Below, piece by piece: positions 1 through 6,593 of a DNA stretch of 11,485 nucleotides; the first letter of the stretch is position 1; every line of letters starts with the position of its first letter. The position numbers were made by a program, and so were the translations under genes. Below the pieces are notes generated by a model. It was not told the DNA's origin. It worked only from the letters and a program-made list of their open reading frames with translations, and did not search any database. The stretch comes from Saprospiraceae bacterium (GTDB taxonomy: Bacteria > Bacteroidota > Bacteroidia > Chitinophagales > Saprospiraceae). The DNA lies in NCBI GenBank assembly GCA_027031145.1, contig JALVEG010000260.1, forward strand, positions 1 through 11,485, read 5' to 3'.

Positions 1-1
1 T

Positions 2-1147
2 GCAAAAAGGGAATTGCCTTTGAAATTTTCCAATTCCGACTACAATGAAGTGTTTATAACGTTGAATAATAATTATAGATTTCCTGTCAGTTGTGAAGTC
101 ATAGAAGAATTGCCGGTGCAATTTCAAAAAAGAGATTTCAACTATTCTCTAAAGCTAAAACCATTTCAAGAATACAAATTTCATTATTCCCTGCGACCTG
201 TTGAAAGAGGTGAATATATTTTTGGCAAACTGCATGTTTTCGTATCATCTCCATTACATATAATAACCAAAAGATATAGTTTTTACAAAAAGGATAAGAT
301 GATAAAAACATATCCTTCTTATTTGCAAATGAAAAAATACAGCTTTTTGGTTCTAAATGATAAACTAAATGAATACGGAGTAAAAAAAATAAGAAGACTC
401 GGGCATACAATGGAATTTGAACAAATAAAAAAATACATTACGGGTGATGATATAAGGTCTATTAACTGGAAAGCTACTGCAAAACACGGTAAATTGATGG
501 TAAATCAATATCAGGATGAAAAATCACAACCGATATATTCCATTATTGATACAGGCAGGGTGATGCGAATGCCTTTTGAAGGATTAAAACTTTTGGATTA
601 TGCTATCAATTCCGCTTTGGCTTTTTCCAATATAGCGATTATGAAGGATGATAAAGCCGGCATACTGGATTTTGGTAAAAAAGTAAATAATTTTCTTCCG
701 GCAAGTAAGTTAAAAACTCAAATGCTTAAGATAAATGAAGCTCTGTACAATATAGATACTGATTTTCTGGATTCGGATTTCGGTTACCTTTATTCATATA
801 TCAAACATAAGATTCCACACCGGTCTTTATTGATAATCTATACCAATTTTGAACACAGGTCTTCGCTAAAAAGACAATTGAGATACATCAAATCTTTATC
901 AGGGAAACACCCTGTTGTAGTTGTTATTTTTCAAAATACGGAATTGGAGCAATTGACAAGTATTAAAGTAAACAATATTCATGACATATATTACAAAACC
1001 ATAGGCAAGAAATTTGCTTATGATAAAAAACTGATCGTTAAAGAATTGCAGAGATACGGTATTCATACCATTTTGACCAAACCACAAAATCTGACTGTAA
1101 ATGTGATCAACAAATATTTTGAACTAAAAGCAAGAGGAAGAATATGA
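2..1147 (+). CDS. DUF58 domain protein, 5' end outside window
   Basis: This is the C-terminal 381 residues of a DUF58 protein. The frame is open to the window edge, so the TTG at position 14 is not a credible start and the N-terminal membrane segments probably lie upstream. The first visible residues (RELPLKFSNSDYNEV) are the usual beta-rich lead-in. The family hallmark follows at about residues 148-160 (GDDIRSINWKATA), then KLMVNQYQDEKSQPIYSIIDTGR, where the aspartate begins a von Willebrand A-like fold (about residues 176-340). DUF58 proteins usually sit in operons with a MoxR AAA+ ATPase and are thought to work with it in envelope or stress functions; the molecular role is not established. 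The partner gene would be just upstream, outside this window. The stop codon overlaps a downstream ATG (ATGA). Confidence 0.87.
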   Translation, partial: AKRELPLKFSNSDYNEVFITLNNNYRFPVSCEVIEELPVQFQKRDFNYSLKLKPFQEYKFHYSLRPVERGEYIFGKLHVFVSSPLHIITKRYSFYKKDKMIKTYPSYLQMKKYSFLVLNDKLNEYGVKKIRRLGHTMEFEQIKKYITGDDIRSINWKATAKHGKLMVNQYQDEKSQPIYSIIDTGRVMRMPFEGLKLLDYAINSALAFSNIAIMKDDKAGILDFGKKVNNFLPASKLKTQMLKINEALYNIDTDFLDSDFGYLYSYIKHKIPHRSLLIIYTNFEHRSSLKRQLRYIKSLSGKHPVVVVIFQNTELEQLTSIKVNNIHDIYYKTIGKKFAYDKKLIVKELQRYGIHTILTKPQNLTVNVINKYFELKARGRI

Positions 1148-1203
1148 GAAAAATCATCTGTTTTCTAGCAGACATTAATACTTATCGATCATATAATTCA
1201 TAA
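1144..1203 (+). pseudogene. 19-codon stub overlapping the DUF58 stop
   Basis: An ATG overlaps the DUF58 stop (ATGA, 1144-1147), the layout typical of translationally coupled operon genes. It reads MRKIICFLA and then runs through unremarkable residues to a TAA at 1201. The first nine residues look like the start of a signal peptide. I infer that a coupled downstream gene once began here and lost all but its 5' end when the restriction-modification module arrived. A chance ORF is an equally simple explanation. Confidence 0.25.
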
Positions 1204-1217
1204 ATTAAAGTGATAAA

Positions 1218-1249
1218 TTTGCATAATAATATTTTTTTGCTTATTTTTG
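1218..1249 (+). promoter_or_regulatory. Promoter of the methyltransferase gene
   Basis: TTTG (1218-1221), 20 nt, then TATTTTTG (1242-1249) fits the Bacteroidota -33/-7 pattern. Transcription would begin near 1253, about 17 nt before the ATG at 1270. This rules against the upstream in-frame GTG at 1210. An overlapping TAAATTTG (1214-1221) is a second -7 candidate but has no good -33 partner. Confidence 0.55.
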
Positions 1250-1269
1250 TTACTCATAATCAACATAGG

Positions 1270-3165
1270 ATGAAAAAGAATATAACAAATGAATTGTTGA
1301 ATAATTATGATGTCAATTTAATTGAGCAACATCTCATTTATTCTTTTTTGAAAAATAGAAATTTAAATTTTTCACAAAGTAATGTTATTAATAATGTTTT
1401 AAGGGATTTTTATCCGAATAATAAAATTTGCTCATCTGTTGCTTCACTTGAAATAAATAATTTAAAATTATTGGAAAATTATTTAGAATTGCTTATTCCG
1501 GTAAATGACAGAAGAATTAACGGTGCTTTTTTTACTCCCTCATATATTACAAATTTCATAGTTAATGAAGTTCAACCTAAAGAAAATGATAAATGTCTAG
1601 ACCCGAGTTGTGGTAGCGGGGCATTTTTAATAGAATTGGTAGAATTTTATACGAGGAAGTATAATAAAGAAATAAAAAAAACAATTGTAGAAAATATTTT
1701 TGGGGCTGATATTTTAGATTATAATGTCAGAAGAGCGAAGATAATATTAACATTATATGCTTTGCAATATAATGAAATATTAAAAGAATCGGATTTCAAT
1801 ATTTATCATATTGATAGTTTAAAACATAAATGGAATGAACAATTTGAAGTCATTGTTGGCAACCCTCCTTATGTCAAATATCAAGATTTATCCAAACCAA
1901 ACAGAGAATATTTAGTTAATAATTGGCAAAGTATAAAAAATGGTTCATTCAATTTATATTTTGCATTTTTTGAAATGGGATGCAATTTATTAACAGAGGA
2001 TGGAAGATTGGGATATATAACTCCGAATAATTATTTTACATCGTTGTCCGGAATGTCTTTAAGACAATTTTTCTTATCAAAAAAATGCTTATCAAGAATT
2101 TTAGATTTCAGACATAAAAAAGTATTTGAAGCTCAAACTTATACAGCCATTTCTTTTATTAACAAGAAAAAAAATGGAAAAATCTTATATGATAGAATTC
2201 AAGAAAGTCAAACATGTAATGAATTTTTATTAAAAGCCAACGGTTCTCCGAATTATTTAGAGAATCTTAATGTAAAAAAATGGAGATTGTTGAAATCACA
2301 AGAGCAGAAAAATATTAAACAAATAGAAACTATTGGAACACCAATTAATAAACTATATAATATTTCTGTTGGTATTGCAACATTGAAAGATGAAGTTTTT
2401 TTTGTTGACAGTTTATCAGAAAATAACGGTTATTTGATCAAGAAAACTGAAAATGGAATTTTTAACATAGAAAAGGAAATTACAAAACCGGTATATAAAA
2501 TATCAAATTATAAAAACCAAAGTGAATTGAATTCCAATACACTAAGAATAATTACTCCTTATAAAATTGAAAATAATAAAGCAATACCAATACCTGAAAA
2601 AGAATTTGAAGTTAAGTATCCTAAATGCTATGAATATTTAATCTCTGAAAAAGAAAAATTAGAAAATCGCGACAAAGGAAAAAAGAAATTCAATCCTTTT
2701 TATGTTTGGGGAAGGACTCAGGGGATTACCAAACGAGGTAAAAAACTTATCACACCAACATTTAGTAAACAGCCCAGATTTTTATTAGTTTCTGATGAAG
2801 AATCATATTTCACCAATGGATATGGAATCTTTTTTAAAAACGAAAATACAAAGATTTTTTCACTATTTGAATCATTTATTCATCCATTATCAAAAGAAGA
2901 AAATATAGTATTAGTTCAAAAGATATTAAATTCTGTTGTAATGGATTATTATATAAAAACTACAAGTATTACTATTCAGGGTGGATTTCCTTGTTATCAA
3001 AAGAATTTTATAGAACATTTTACCATCCCTGATTTTTCACAGGAAGAAATAAATATCTTAAATGGATTATCAGAAAAAGAAGATATTGATTCTTTTTTAA
3101 TTGAAAAATATCAGCTAAAAATTCCTTTACCAAAGCGCCTTTCATATATTTCCATTAAATTTTGA
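1270..3165 (+). CDS. N6-adenine DNA methyltransferase (Eco57I/TaqI-like)
   Basis: This is a 631-aa gamma-class DNA methyltransferase that should transfer a methyl group from S-adenosylmethionine to adenine N6 in the site cut by the neighbouring endonuclease. Visible motifs are GAFFTP (about residues 85-90), motif I DPSCGSGAF (111-119, cofactor binding), GADI (about 145-148, motif II region), and catalytic motif IV NPPY (198-201). The C-terminal half, with TQGITKRGKKLITPTF and GGFPCYQK, resembles the TaqI-type target-recognition region. No PD-(D/E)XK nuclease domain is seen at the N terminus, so it is a methylase only and not a fused type IIG enzyme. I start at ATG 1270 because the promoter lies between it and the longer GTG start at 1210. 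Its 3' end overlaps the convergent endonuclease gene by 55 bp. The recognition sequence cannot be read from the protein. Confidence 0.9.
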   Translation: MKKNITNELLNNYDVNLIEQHLIYSFLKNRNLNFSQSNVINNVLRDFYPNNKICSSVASLEINNLKLLENYLELLIPVNDRRINGAFFTPSYITNFIVNEVQPKENDKCLDPSCGSGAFLIELVEFYTRKYNKEIKKTIVENIFGADILDYNVRRAKIILTLYALQYNEILKESDFNIYHIDSLKHKWNEQFEVIVGNPPYVKYQDLSKPNREYLVNNWQSIKNGSFNLYFAFFEMGCNLLTEDGRLGYITPNNYFTSLSGMSLRQFFLSKKCLSRILDFRHKKVFEAQTYTAISFINKKKNGKILYDRIQESQTCNEFLLKANGSPNYLENLNVKKWRLLKSQEQKNIKQIETIGTPINKLYNISVGIATLKDEVFFVDSLSENNGYLIKKTENGIFNIEKEITKPVYKISNYKNQSELNSNTLRIITPYKIENNKAIPIPEKEFEVKYPKCYEYLISEKEKLENRDKGKKKFNPFYVWGRTQGITKRGKKLITPTFSKQPRFLLVSDEESYFTNGYGIFFKNENTKIFSLFESFIHPLSKEENIVLVQKILNSVVMDYYIKTTSITIQGGFPCYQKNFIEHFTIPDFSQEEINILNGLSEKEDIDSFLIEKYQLKIPLPKRLSYISIKF

Positions 3166-4019
3166 ATAAAACCATCAAATATTAAATTTTCTATTGAAGC
3201 TGTTGAGTTTTTAGGAAGCAGATTGTCCTCAAATAACTGTAAGGTTGAATTGTAGATTTTAATGGGATTTCGAGAAAAATCAGCAATTATTAACGCTACT
3301 CTTTCATATTTAAAATCATCATCCCTTTGATTTCTCCTTAAGTTTAGTGCAGAAAATCCTTTAATATATTTTTCTAAATGTTTTGCTGTGGAATTTGTAA
3401 ATGGTTTGTACACTACGTTCTTTTTAGCAATCTCATTTTTATCCAGTTCCCTAACAGATATTAAATAAAATTCTCCTAATACCATTTTGGGAACTCGTCT
3501 GTGTAGATTTAGTGGCTCAGCATAAGTTCGTTCAAACATAGTATCTATATTAGCAGCCAAACTACTTAATTGACTTCTGATATTTATAGACAAAATATGT
3601 TCCGTAAAAAGTTCCCCATACAAATCAAATGTTCCTGAATTGAACAATCCAAAAAAATCAATCTTTTCTTCTTCAGGAGTCAAGTTGTTAGGAATGACAC
3701 AAACATCTTGTTTTTTAAATTTCAAATAACCTGCAAGTGTCATTTCTCCATTTGATTGTCCAATAAGTGGACGAATAAGTTTGCGGTTTATATTATTACT
3801 TATTAAAGATGATTTAATAACTTCATGCAATAAGTTAATTAGTTGTTGGGAAGTAATCAAAGATCTTTTTCCTTGTGTACCTTTATATTTTATCACATTT
3901 TCAAGGGAAAATTTAATGATTTCAAGAGCTTCTTCCAAGCTTATAGGATTTTCTATACAATCATTTATTCGATGTTGAATAAAAGTTTTAATCTGTTTTA
4001 ATGTTTTCAAATCTTGCAT
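3111..4019 (-). CDS. Probable type II restriction endonuclease
   Basis: This 302-aa soluble protein is called an endonuclease mainly from context. It lies directly behind a C-protein gene, overlaps it by 32 bp, and converges on a DNA methyltransferase. I do not recognise the family by sequence. A candidate nuclease core runs from D132 (GTFDLYGE) through a predicted strand ending INIRSQ (145-150) to a helix with N157, E163, R164 and E168. That order (aspartate, strand, SQ, helix with N and R/E) recalls XhoI/PaeR7I-type enzymes from memory, where the strand carries ExK; here N and R would stand in those places. A second conserved-looking block is VLGEFYLISVRELD (about 180-193). The start ATG lies inside the C gene, as is usual for C-R pairs. 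It is very likely co-transcribed from the C promoter and therefore delayed. Confidence 0.7.
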   Translation of the reverse strand: MQDLKTLKQIKTFIQHRINDCIENPISLEEALEIIKFSLENVIKYKGTQGKRSLITSQQLINLLHEVIKSSLISNNINRKLIRPLIGQSNGEMTLAGYLKFKKQDVCVIPNNLTPEEEKIDFFGLFNSGTFDLYGELFTEHILSINIRSQLSSLAANIDTMFERTYAEPLNLHRRVPKMVLGEFYLISVRELDKNEIAKKNVVYKPFTNSTAKHLEKYIKGFSALNLRRNQRDDDFKYERVALIIADFSRNPIKIYNSTLQLFEDNLLPKNSTASIENLIFDGFIQNLMEIYERRFGKGIFS

Positions 4020-4221
4020 TGTTAAAAAATTCTTTTAGAGAAAAACCAAGTGCCAAAGCGATTTTCTCAATATTTATAATTGAAATATTTCGACTGCCAC
4101 TTTCTACACTTGCAATATAACTTCTATCCAAATCTGCTGAATATGATAAATCTTTTTGAGACATCTTTTTTAATTCTCGAAGTTCTTTTATTCGCAACCC
4201 TATTTTAGTTTTCACTTCCAT
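3988..4221 (-). CDS. C protein: HTH regulator of the R-M system
   Basis: This is a 77-aa XRE-type helix-turn-helix protein, the size of known restriction-modification controllers. The HTH spans about residues 21-45 (SQKDLSYSADLDRSYIASVE then SGSRN). The block LDRSYIASVESGSRNISI closely resembles LDRTYISGIERNSRNLTI of C.Esp1396I as I recall it. Such proteins act as dimers that first activate and then repress their own promoter, so the endonuclease appears after the methylase has acted. I choose the ATG at 4221 over the one six codons upstream (4239), because the -7 promoter element at 4226-4233 lies between the two; the mRNA would start almost exactly at ATG 4221. Leaderless C mRNAs are known. 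The end of the gene overlaps the endonuclease start by 32 bp. Confidence 0.9.
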   Translation of the reverse strand: MEVKTKIGLRIKELRELKKMSQKDLSYSADLDRSYIASVESGSRNISIINIEKIALALGFSLKEFFNNARFENIKTD

Positions 4222-4225
4222 ATTG

Positions 4226-4257
4226 CAAATATTGAACATTGTTGACTATAATCCAAA
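4226..4257 (-). promoter_or_regulatory. C-R operon promoter
   Basis: On the minus strand, TTTG (4254-4257) is followed by 20 nt and AATATTTG (4226-4233). This matches the Bacteroidota -33 and -7 elements with one mismatch in the first base of TAnnTTTG. The -33 TTTG is exactly the spacer between the two C-boxes, and the downstream C-box lies between -33 and -7. The imperfect -7 would suit a promoter that needs activation. Confidence 0.6.
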
Positions 4258-4271
4258 GACTATAAGTAACA
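4240..4271 (-). promoter_or_regulatory. C-protein operator (two C-boxes)
   Basis: Read on the minus strand, TGTT-ACTTATAGTC (box at 4258-4267) is followed by TTTG and then GATTATAGTC (4244-4253) and AACA. This is nearly the C.Esp1396I operator as I remember it, with ACTTATAGTC and GATTATAGTC boxes and a 4-bp spacer. The outer flanks TGTT/AACA are inverted. The upstream box (OL-like) would serve activation; the one inside the promoter spacer (OR-like) would serve repression at high C protein. Confidence 0.85.
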
Positions 4272-4367
4272 TTTAAAATTATGTTATAATAAATTATTGG
4301 TATCTACTCAGGTTTAATACTTTTTATTCTATATTTTTTCTGCCAGAACAGATGTAGACAATTAAAA

Positions 4368-5273
4368 TCATTTCGGAATCTTAATATAATAGGTATTGTT
4401 TTTGACAGTCAATTTGTAAGATCGTAACCAGGGATTGTATATTTTTAGTTGACGGTAAGTGATTCCGTATTTATGTGCAAAACCACCCAGATTTGAAATT
4501 GTACTATCCACTTTTACTTTATAATAATTGTCTAAGGGGGAATACTTTTCTTCCTCGTTTATATAAAATCCATAATCCTCAGGATGCTCGATTATTTCTT
4601 TTATTGCAGTTATCCTGAATATATATCTCATAGTTTCCTCATTGAGATTCAGATTGAAAAATTCTCTTTCTTTTTCCCGATTAAGCGCCTGGGAAAATTT
4701 TGTCATTCCCAGATTATAGGCAGCGGCAGTATTGATCCAGGTTCCGAATATCTTTTTTAATTTCAAAAGATATTTGCATGCAGCGATAGTAGATTTTTCT
4801 ATATCATATCTCTCGTCAACTTCTTCATATATCTCAAGGTTTTGTTCTTTTCCGACAGATTTCATCAATTGCCAGTATCCCGTAGCTCCTGCTTTGGAAA
4901 CTACATTTCTTAAACCGCTTTCCGCTATAGCCAGATATTTAAAATCATCGGGTATATTATATTTTTTAAGGATTTTTTCTATCACGGGAAAATACCTGTT
5001 CGCCAGTTTAATATTTTGAATAGTTGCAGAATGATAATAAGAATTTACCAAAAGTTCTCTGTCCAATCGTTCTTTAACATCAAAATTATCAATAGGGATT
5101 TTTTCTCCGGCAAAATAATAATACTTTTTTATAGGACTTGTTTTTATCACCTGCGGAAGAGGGTCCATTGTGGATTTGATATAAGAAATATCAATTTTTT
5201 TATTCCCGGCGATAAAAAAAATACTGATGATCGCAATTATGATCAAATATAATATGGAATGTTTTAATTTCAT
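4368..5273 (-). CDS. Membrane-anchored lytic transglycosylase (MltD-like)
   Basis: This 301-aa murein hydrolase should cleave the MurNAc-GlcNAc bond of peptidoglycan with formation of 1,6-anhydro-MurNAc. A hydrophobic stretch at residues 7-22 is a signal peptide or anchor; no lipobox cysteine follows. The SLT domain covers about residues 88-230. The catalytic glutamate is E118 in AIAESGLRN, followed by GATGYWQLM (129-137) and the AAAYNLGM motif (183-190), where the usual second glycine is changed. The C-terminal 50 residues (YYKVKVDSTISNLGGFAHKY onward, ending YYIKIP) look like one degenerate LysM peptidoglycan-binding repeat; MltD proteins often have more. It lies 54 bp behind scpB on the same strand with no clear promoter between them, so co-transcription is likely. 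Confidence 0.88.
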   Translation of the reverse strand: MKLKHSILYLIIIAIISIFFIAGNKKIDISYIKSTMDPLPQVIKTSPIKKYYYFAGEKIPIDNFDVKERLDRELLVNSYYHSATIQNIKLANRYFPVIEKILKKYNIPDDFKYLAIAESGLRNVVSKAGATGYWQLMKSVGKEQNLEIYEEVDERYDIEKSTIAACKYLLKLKKIFGTWINTAAAYNLGMTKFSQALNREKEREFFNLNLNEETMRYIFRITAIKEIIEHPEDYGFYINEEEKYSPLDNYYKVKVDSTISNLGGFAHKYGITYRQLKIYNPWLRSYKLTVKNNTYYIKIPK

Positions 5274-5327
5274 TTAGTCCTGAGTATTTGTAAGGTGTAT
5301 TTGTATTATAACGATTATGATGATAGA

Positions 5328-5891
5328 TTATTCTTCTTCGGATTTCCCGACCGCATTTTCATTATTTTCAAAATCCTTTATTCCCGGCAGATCTTTAATG
5401 CTTTTTAATCCGAAATAATCCATAAATTTTTCAGATGTAATATATATCAATGGTCTTCCCGGTCCATCATCTCTTCCCTGAATTTCCACTAAATTTTTTT
5501 CCAATAGTTTTTGTATTGAATAATCACAATTCACTCCTCTTATTTCTTCTATTTCAGGTTTTGTGATCGGTTGTTTATATGCTATGATAGCCAATGTTTC
5601 AAGGGAAGCTCTGGAAAGTTTTTTATTTGTTAAAGCTTTTAAATATTGTCCAATGATATTGTGATAAGCAGGTTTGGTAATAAAAGAATATCCATTTGAA
5701 ATTTCTGTTATTTCAAAACTATATTCATCCGAATTGTATTTTTCTTTCAACGAATCAATACTTTTGTCCAATTCTGAATATGAAATAGTGGTATTGAATG
5801 TATTTTCAATTACGTATTTTATCTCTTCAATTTTGACAGGTTGCTCTGAAGCAAAAATCAAACTTTCTATATATTTTTCCAGATTATCCAA
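5328..5891 (-). CDS. scpB: Segregation and condensation protein B
   Basis: ScpB is the winged-helix (kite) subunit that, with ScpA, forms the SMC condensin for chromosome compaction and segregation. The N-terminal winged helix begins LEKYIESLIFASEQPVKIEE. The second one carries the signature LSRASLETLAIIAYKQPITK, then EIEEIRGVN and QGRDDGPGRPLIYITSEKF, which are near-diagnostic. The tail is acidic (ENNENAVGKSEEE). I place the start at the TTG at 5891 (187 aa, MDNLEKYIESLIF), which matches usual ScpB N termini. A longer frame back to a TTG at 5924 would run through the TATATTTG promoter element. There is no in-frame ATG in this region. scpA is not in the window. Confidence 0.93.
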   Translation of the reverse strand: MDNLEKYIESLIFASEQPVKIEEIKYVIENTFNTTISYSELDKSIDSLKEKYNSDEYSFEITEISNGYSFITKPAYHNIIGQYLKALTNKKLSRASLETLAIIAYKQPITKPEIEEIRGVNCDYSIQKLLEKNLVEIQGRDDGPGRPLIYITSEKFMDYFGLKSIKDLPGIKDFENNENAVGKSEEE

Positions 5892-5913
5892 ATTTTCAAT
5901 AATTTTTGTGATG

Positions 5914-5948
5914 CAAATATACAAAATCGATACTGATTTCTTTTCAAA
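5914..5948 (-). promoter_or_regulatory. scpB promoter
   Basis: On the minus strand TATATTTG (5914-5921) is a perfect TAnnTTTG -7 element. The best -33 candidate, TTTG at 5945-5948, is 23 nt away, which is long. Predicted transcription starts near 5910, about 20 nt before the TTG start. Confidence 0.45.
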
Positions 5949-6135
5949 ATGTTTATTTTCTGATAAAAAATTAGTAAAAACAGGTTATTTATTAATTTAT
6001 GAAAAAAAATATCTATTTTATTGATCCCGTTCACACATTATTTTTATTGATTATTTATTAAAATTTATAATTTTTAAACATCTTATTATACTTTCATTTA
6101 GATATGTTATATTTTTTTAATAATATTTTATCACT

Positions 6136-6152
6136 TGTTTATATATTAAACA
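6136..6152. repeat. 17-bp palindrome in AT-rich gap
   Basis: TGTTTA-TATAT-TAAACA is a perfect 6-bp dyad about 40 bp upstream of the -33 candidate of the small ORF at 6271. It could be a regulator site, but AT-rich sequence produces such dyads by chance. Confidence 0.25.
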
Positions 6153-6191
6153 TATCTCATAACTGTTGGTTATTCAATATATTATAAAAAA

Positions 6192-6222
6192 TTGTTATGG
6201 TATGCTTTTTGTATTTTCTTTG
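6192..6222 (+). promoter_or_regulatory. Possible promoter of the 35-aa ORF
   Basis: TTG (6192-6194), 20 nt, then TTTCTTTG (6215-6222) fits the -33/-7 pattern with one mismatch in the -7 element. The start would lie near 6226, about 45 nt before the ATG at 6271. Confidence 0.35.
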
Positions 6223-6270
6223 GTGTCTTGATAAAGTAAAAAGATTAATTAATACCAAAAACCAAAACTC

Positions 6271-6378
6271 ATGCAACAGTCAAAAGACGAAAGTGTATTT
6301 TCAGACTTGCGTTTCCGGCTTGTTATTATTTTAACAGGGGTATTACTCAGTTATTTATTGATTACCTATCCGGGATAG
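6271..6378 (+). CDS. Small membrane peptide, 35 aa, unknown
   Basis: The ORF runs from ATG to TAG and encodes a charged N terminus (MQQSKDESVFSDLRFR), one hydrophobic helix (LVIILTGVLLSYLLI, residues 18-32) and TYPG at the end. The layout suggests a single-pass inner-membrane peptide. A possible promoter lies 49 nt upstream and an intrinsic terminator begins 15 nt after the stop, so it could form a complete one-gene unit. I recognise no family. Against it: the ORF is short, there is no ribosome-binding signal to judge by, and the AT-rich setting favours chance hydrophobic codons. Confidence 0.5.
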   Translation: MQQSKDESVFSDLRFRLVIILTGVLLSYLLITYPG

Positions 6379-6393
6379 ATGCAAATTAAGAGA

Positions 6394-6419
6394 GGCTGTC
6401 TAAAAAGATAGCCTTTTTT
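6394..6419 (+). terminator. Intrinsic terminator after the 35-aa ORF
   Basis: GGCTGTC (6394-6400), loop TAAAAA, GATAGCC (6407-6413), then six T. The 7-bp stem has one G-U pair. It nearly repeats the terminator at 8736-8766. Confidence 0.75.
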
Positions 6420-6517
6420 ATTTAGACTGCTTTCAGGGAAAAAAACATTTTTAATTCTTTTTCTATGACTTAAAAACAAAATTAGCCACATTCCAGACTA
6501 ATAATTAACTCTAATTG

Positions 6518-6548
6518 TTTGTAATTTAAAGAAAACATCCTACCTTTG
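6518..6548 (+). promoter_or_regulatory. ppiD promoter
   Basis: TTTG (6518-6521), exactly 19 nt, then TACCTTTG (6541-6548) is a consensus Bacteroidota housekeeping promoter. Transcription should start near 6552, giving a leader of about 42 nt to the ATG at 6594. Confidence 0.8.
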
Positions 6549-6593
6549 CACGAATTTTTTAAAATAAGATAATTTAATAAAACTTAATAAGAG

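Larger units (their letters stand above)
5892..6593. other. AT-rich intergenic region between scpB and ppiD
   Basis: This 702-bp divergent gap holds the scpB promoter, a 35-codon ORF with a possible promoter and a terminator, and the ppiD promoter, listed separately. The stretch 5950-6180 is extremely AT-rich with many T and A runs. I see no protein frame with family resemblance there, no tRNA-like structure and no clear DnaA-box cluster. Confidence 0.6.

Noticed and set aside
1180..1200. ACTTATCGATC resembling a C-box upstream of the methyltransferase gene
   Set aside because: Only the first six bases match the C-box well, the second box is not recognisable, and it lies about 27 bp upstream of the -33 element.
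1210..1269. 20-residue N-terminal extension of the methyltransferase from a GTG start
   Set aside because: The -33/-7 promoter elements lie inside this stretch, and the ATG at 1270 gives a normal N terminus.
4732..5252. Two plus-strand frames opposite the lytic transglycosylase gene
   Set aside because: They are antisense shadows of a gene with clear catalytic motifs.
5674..6024. 116-codon plus-strand frame
   Set aside because: It is antisense to scpB and its promoter, with no recognisable domain; scpB on the other strand is unambiguous.
5950..6180. AT-rich stretch near scpB as a replication origin
   Set aside because: No cluster of DnaA boxes or array of short direct repeats is visible; high AT alone is not evidence here.
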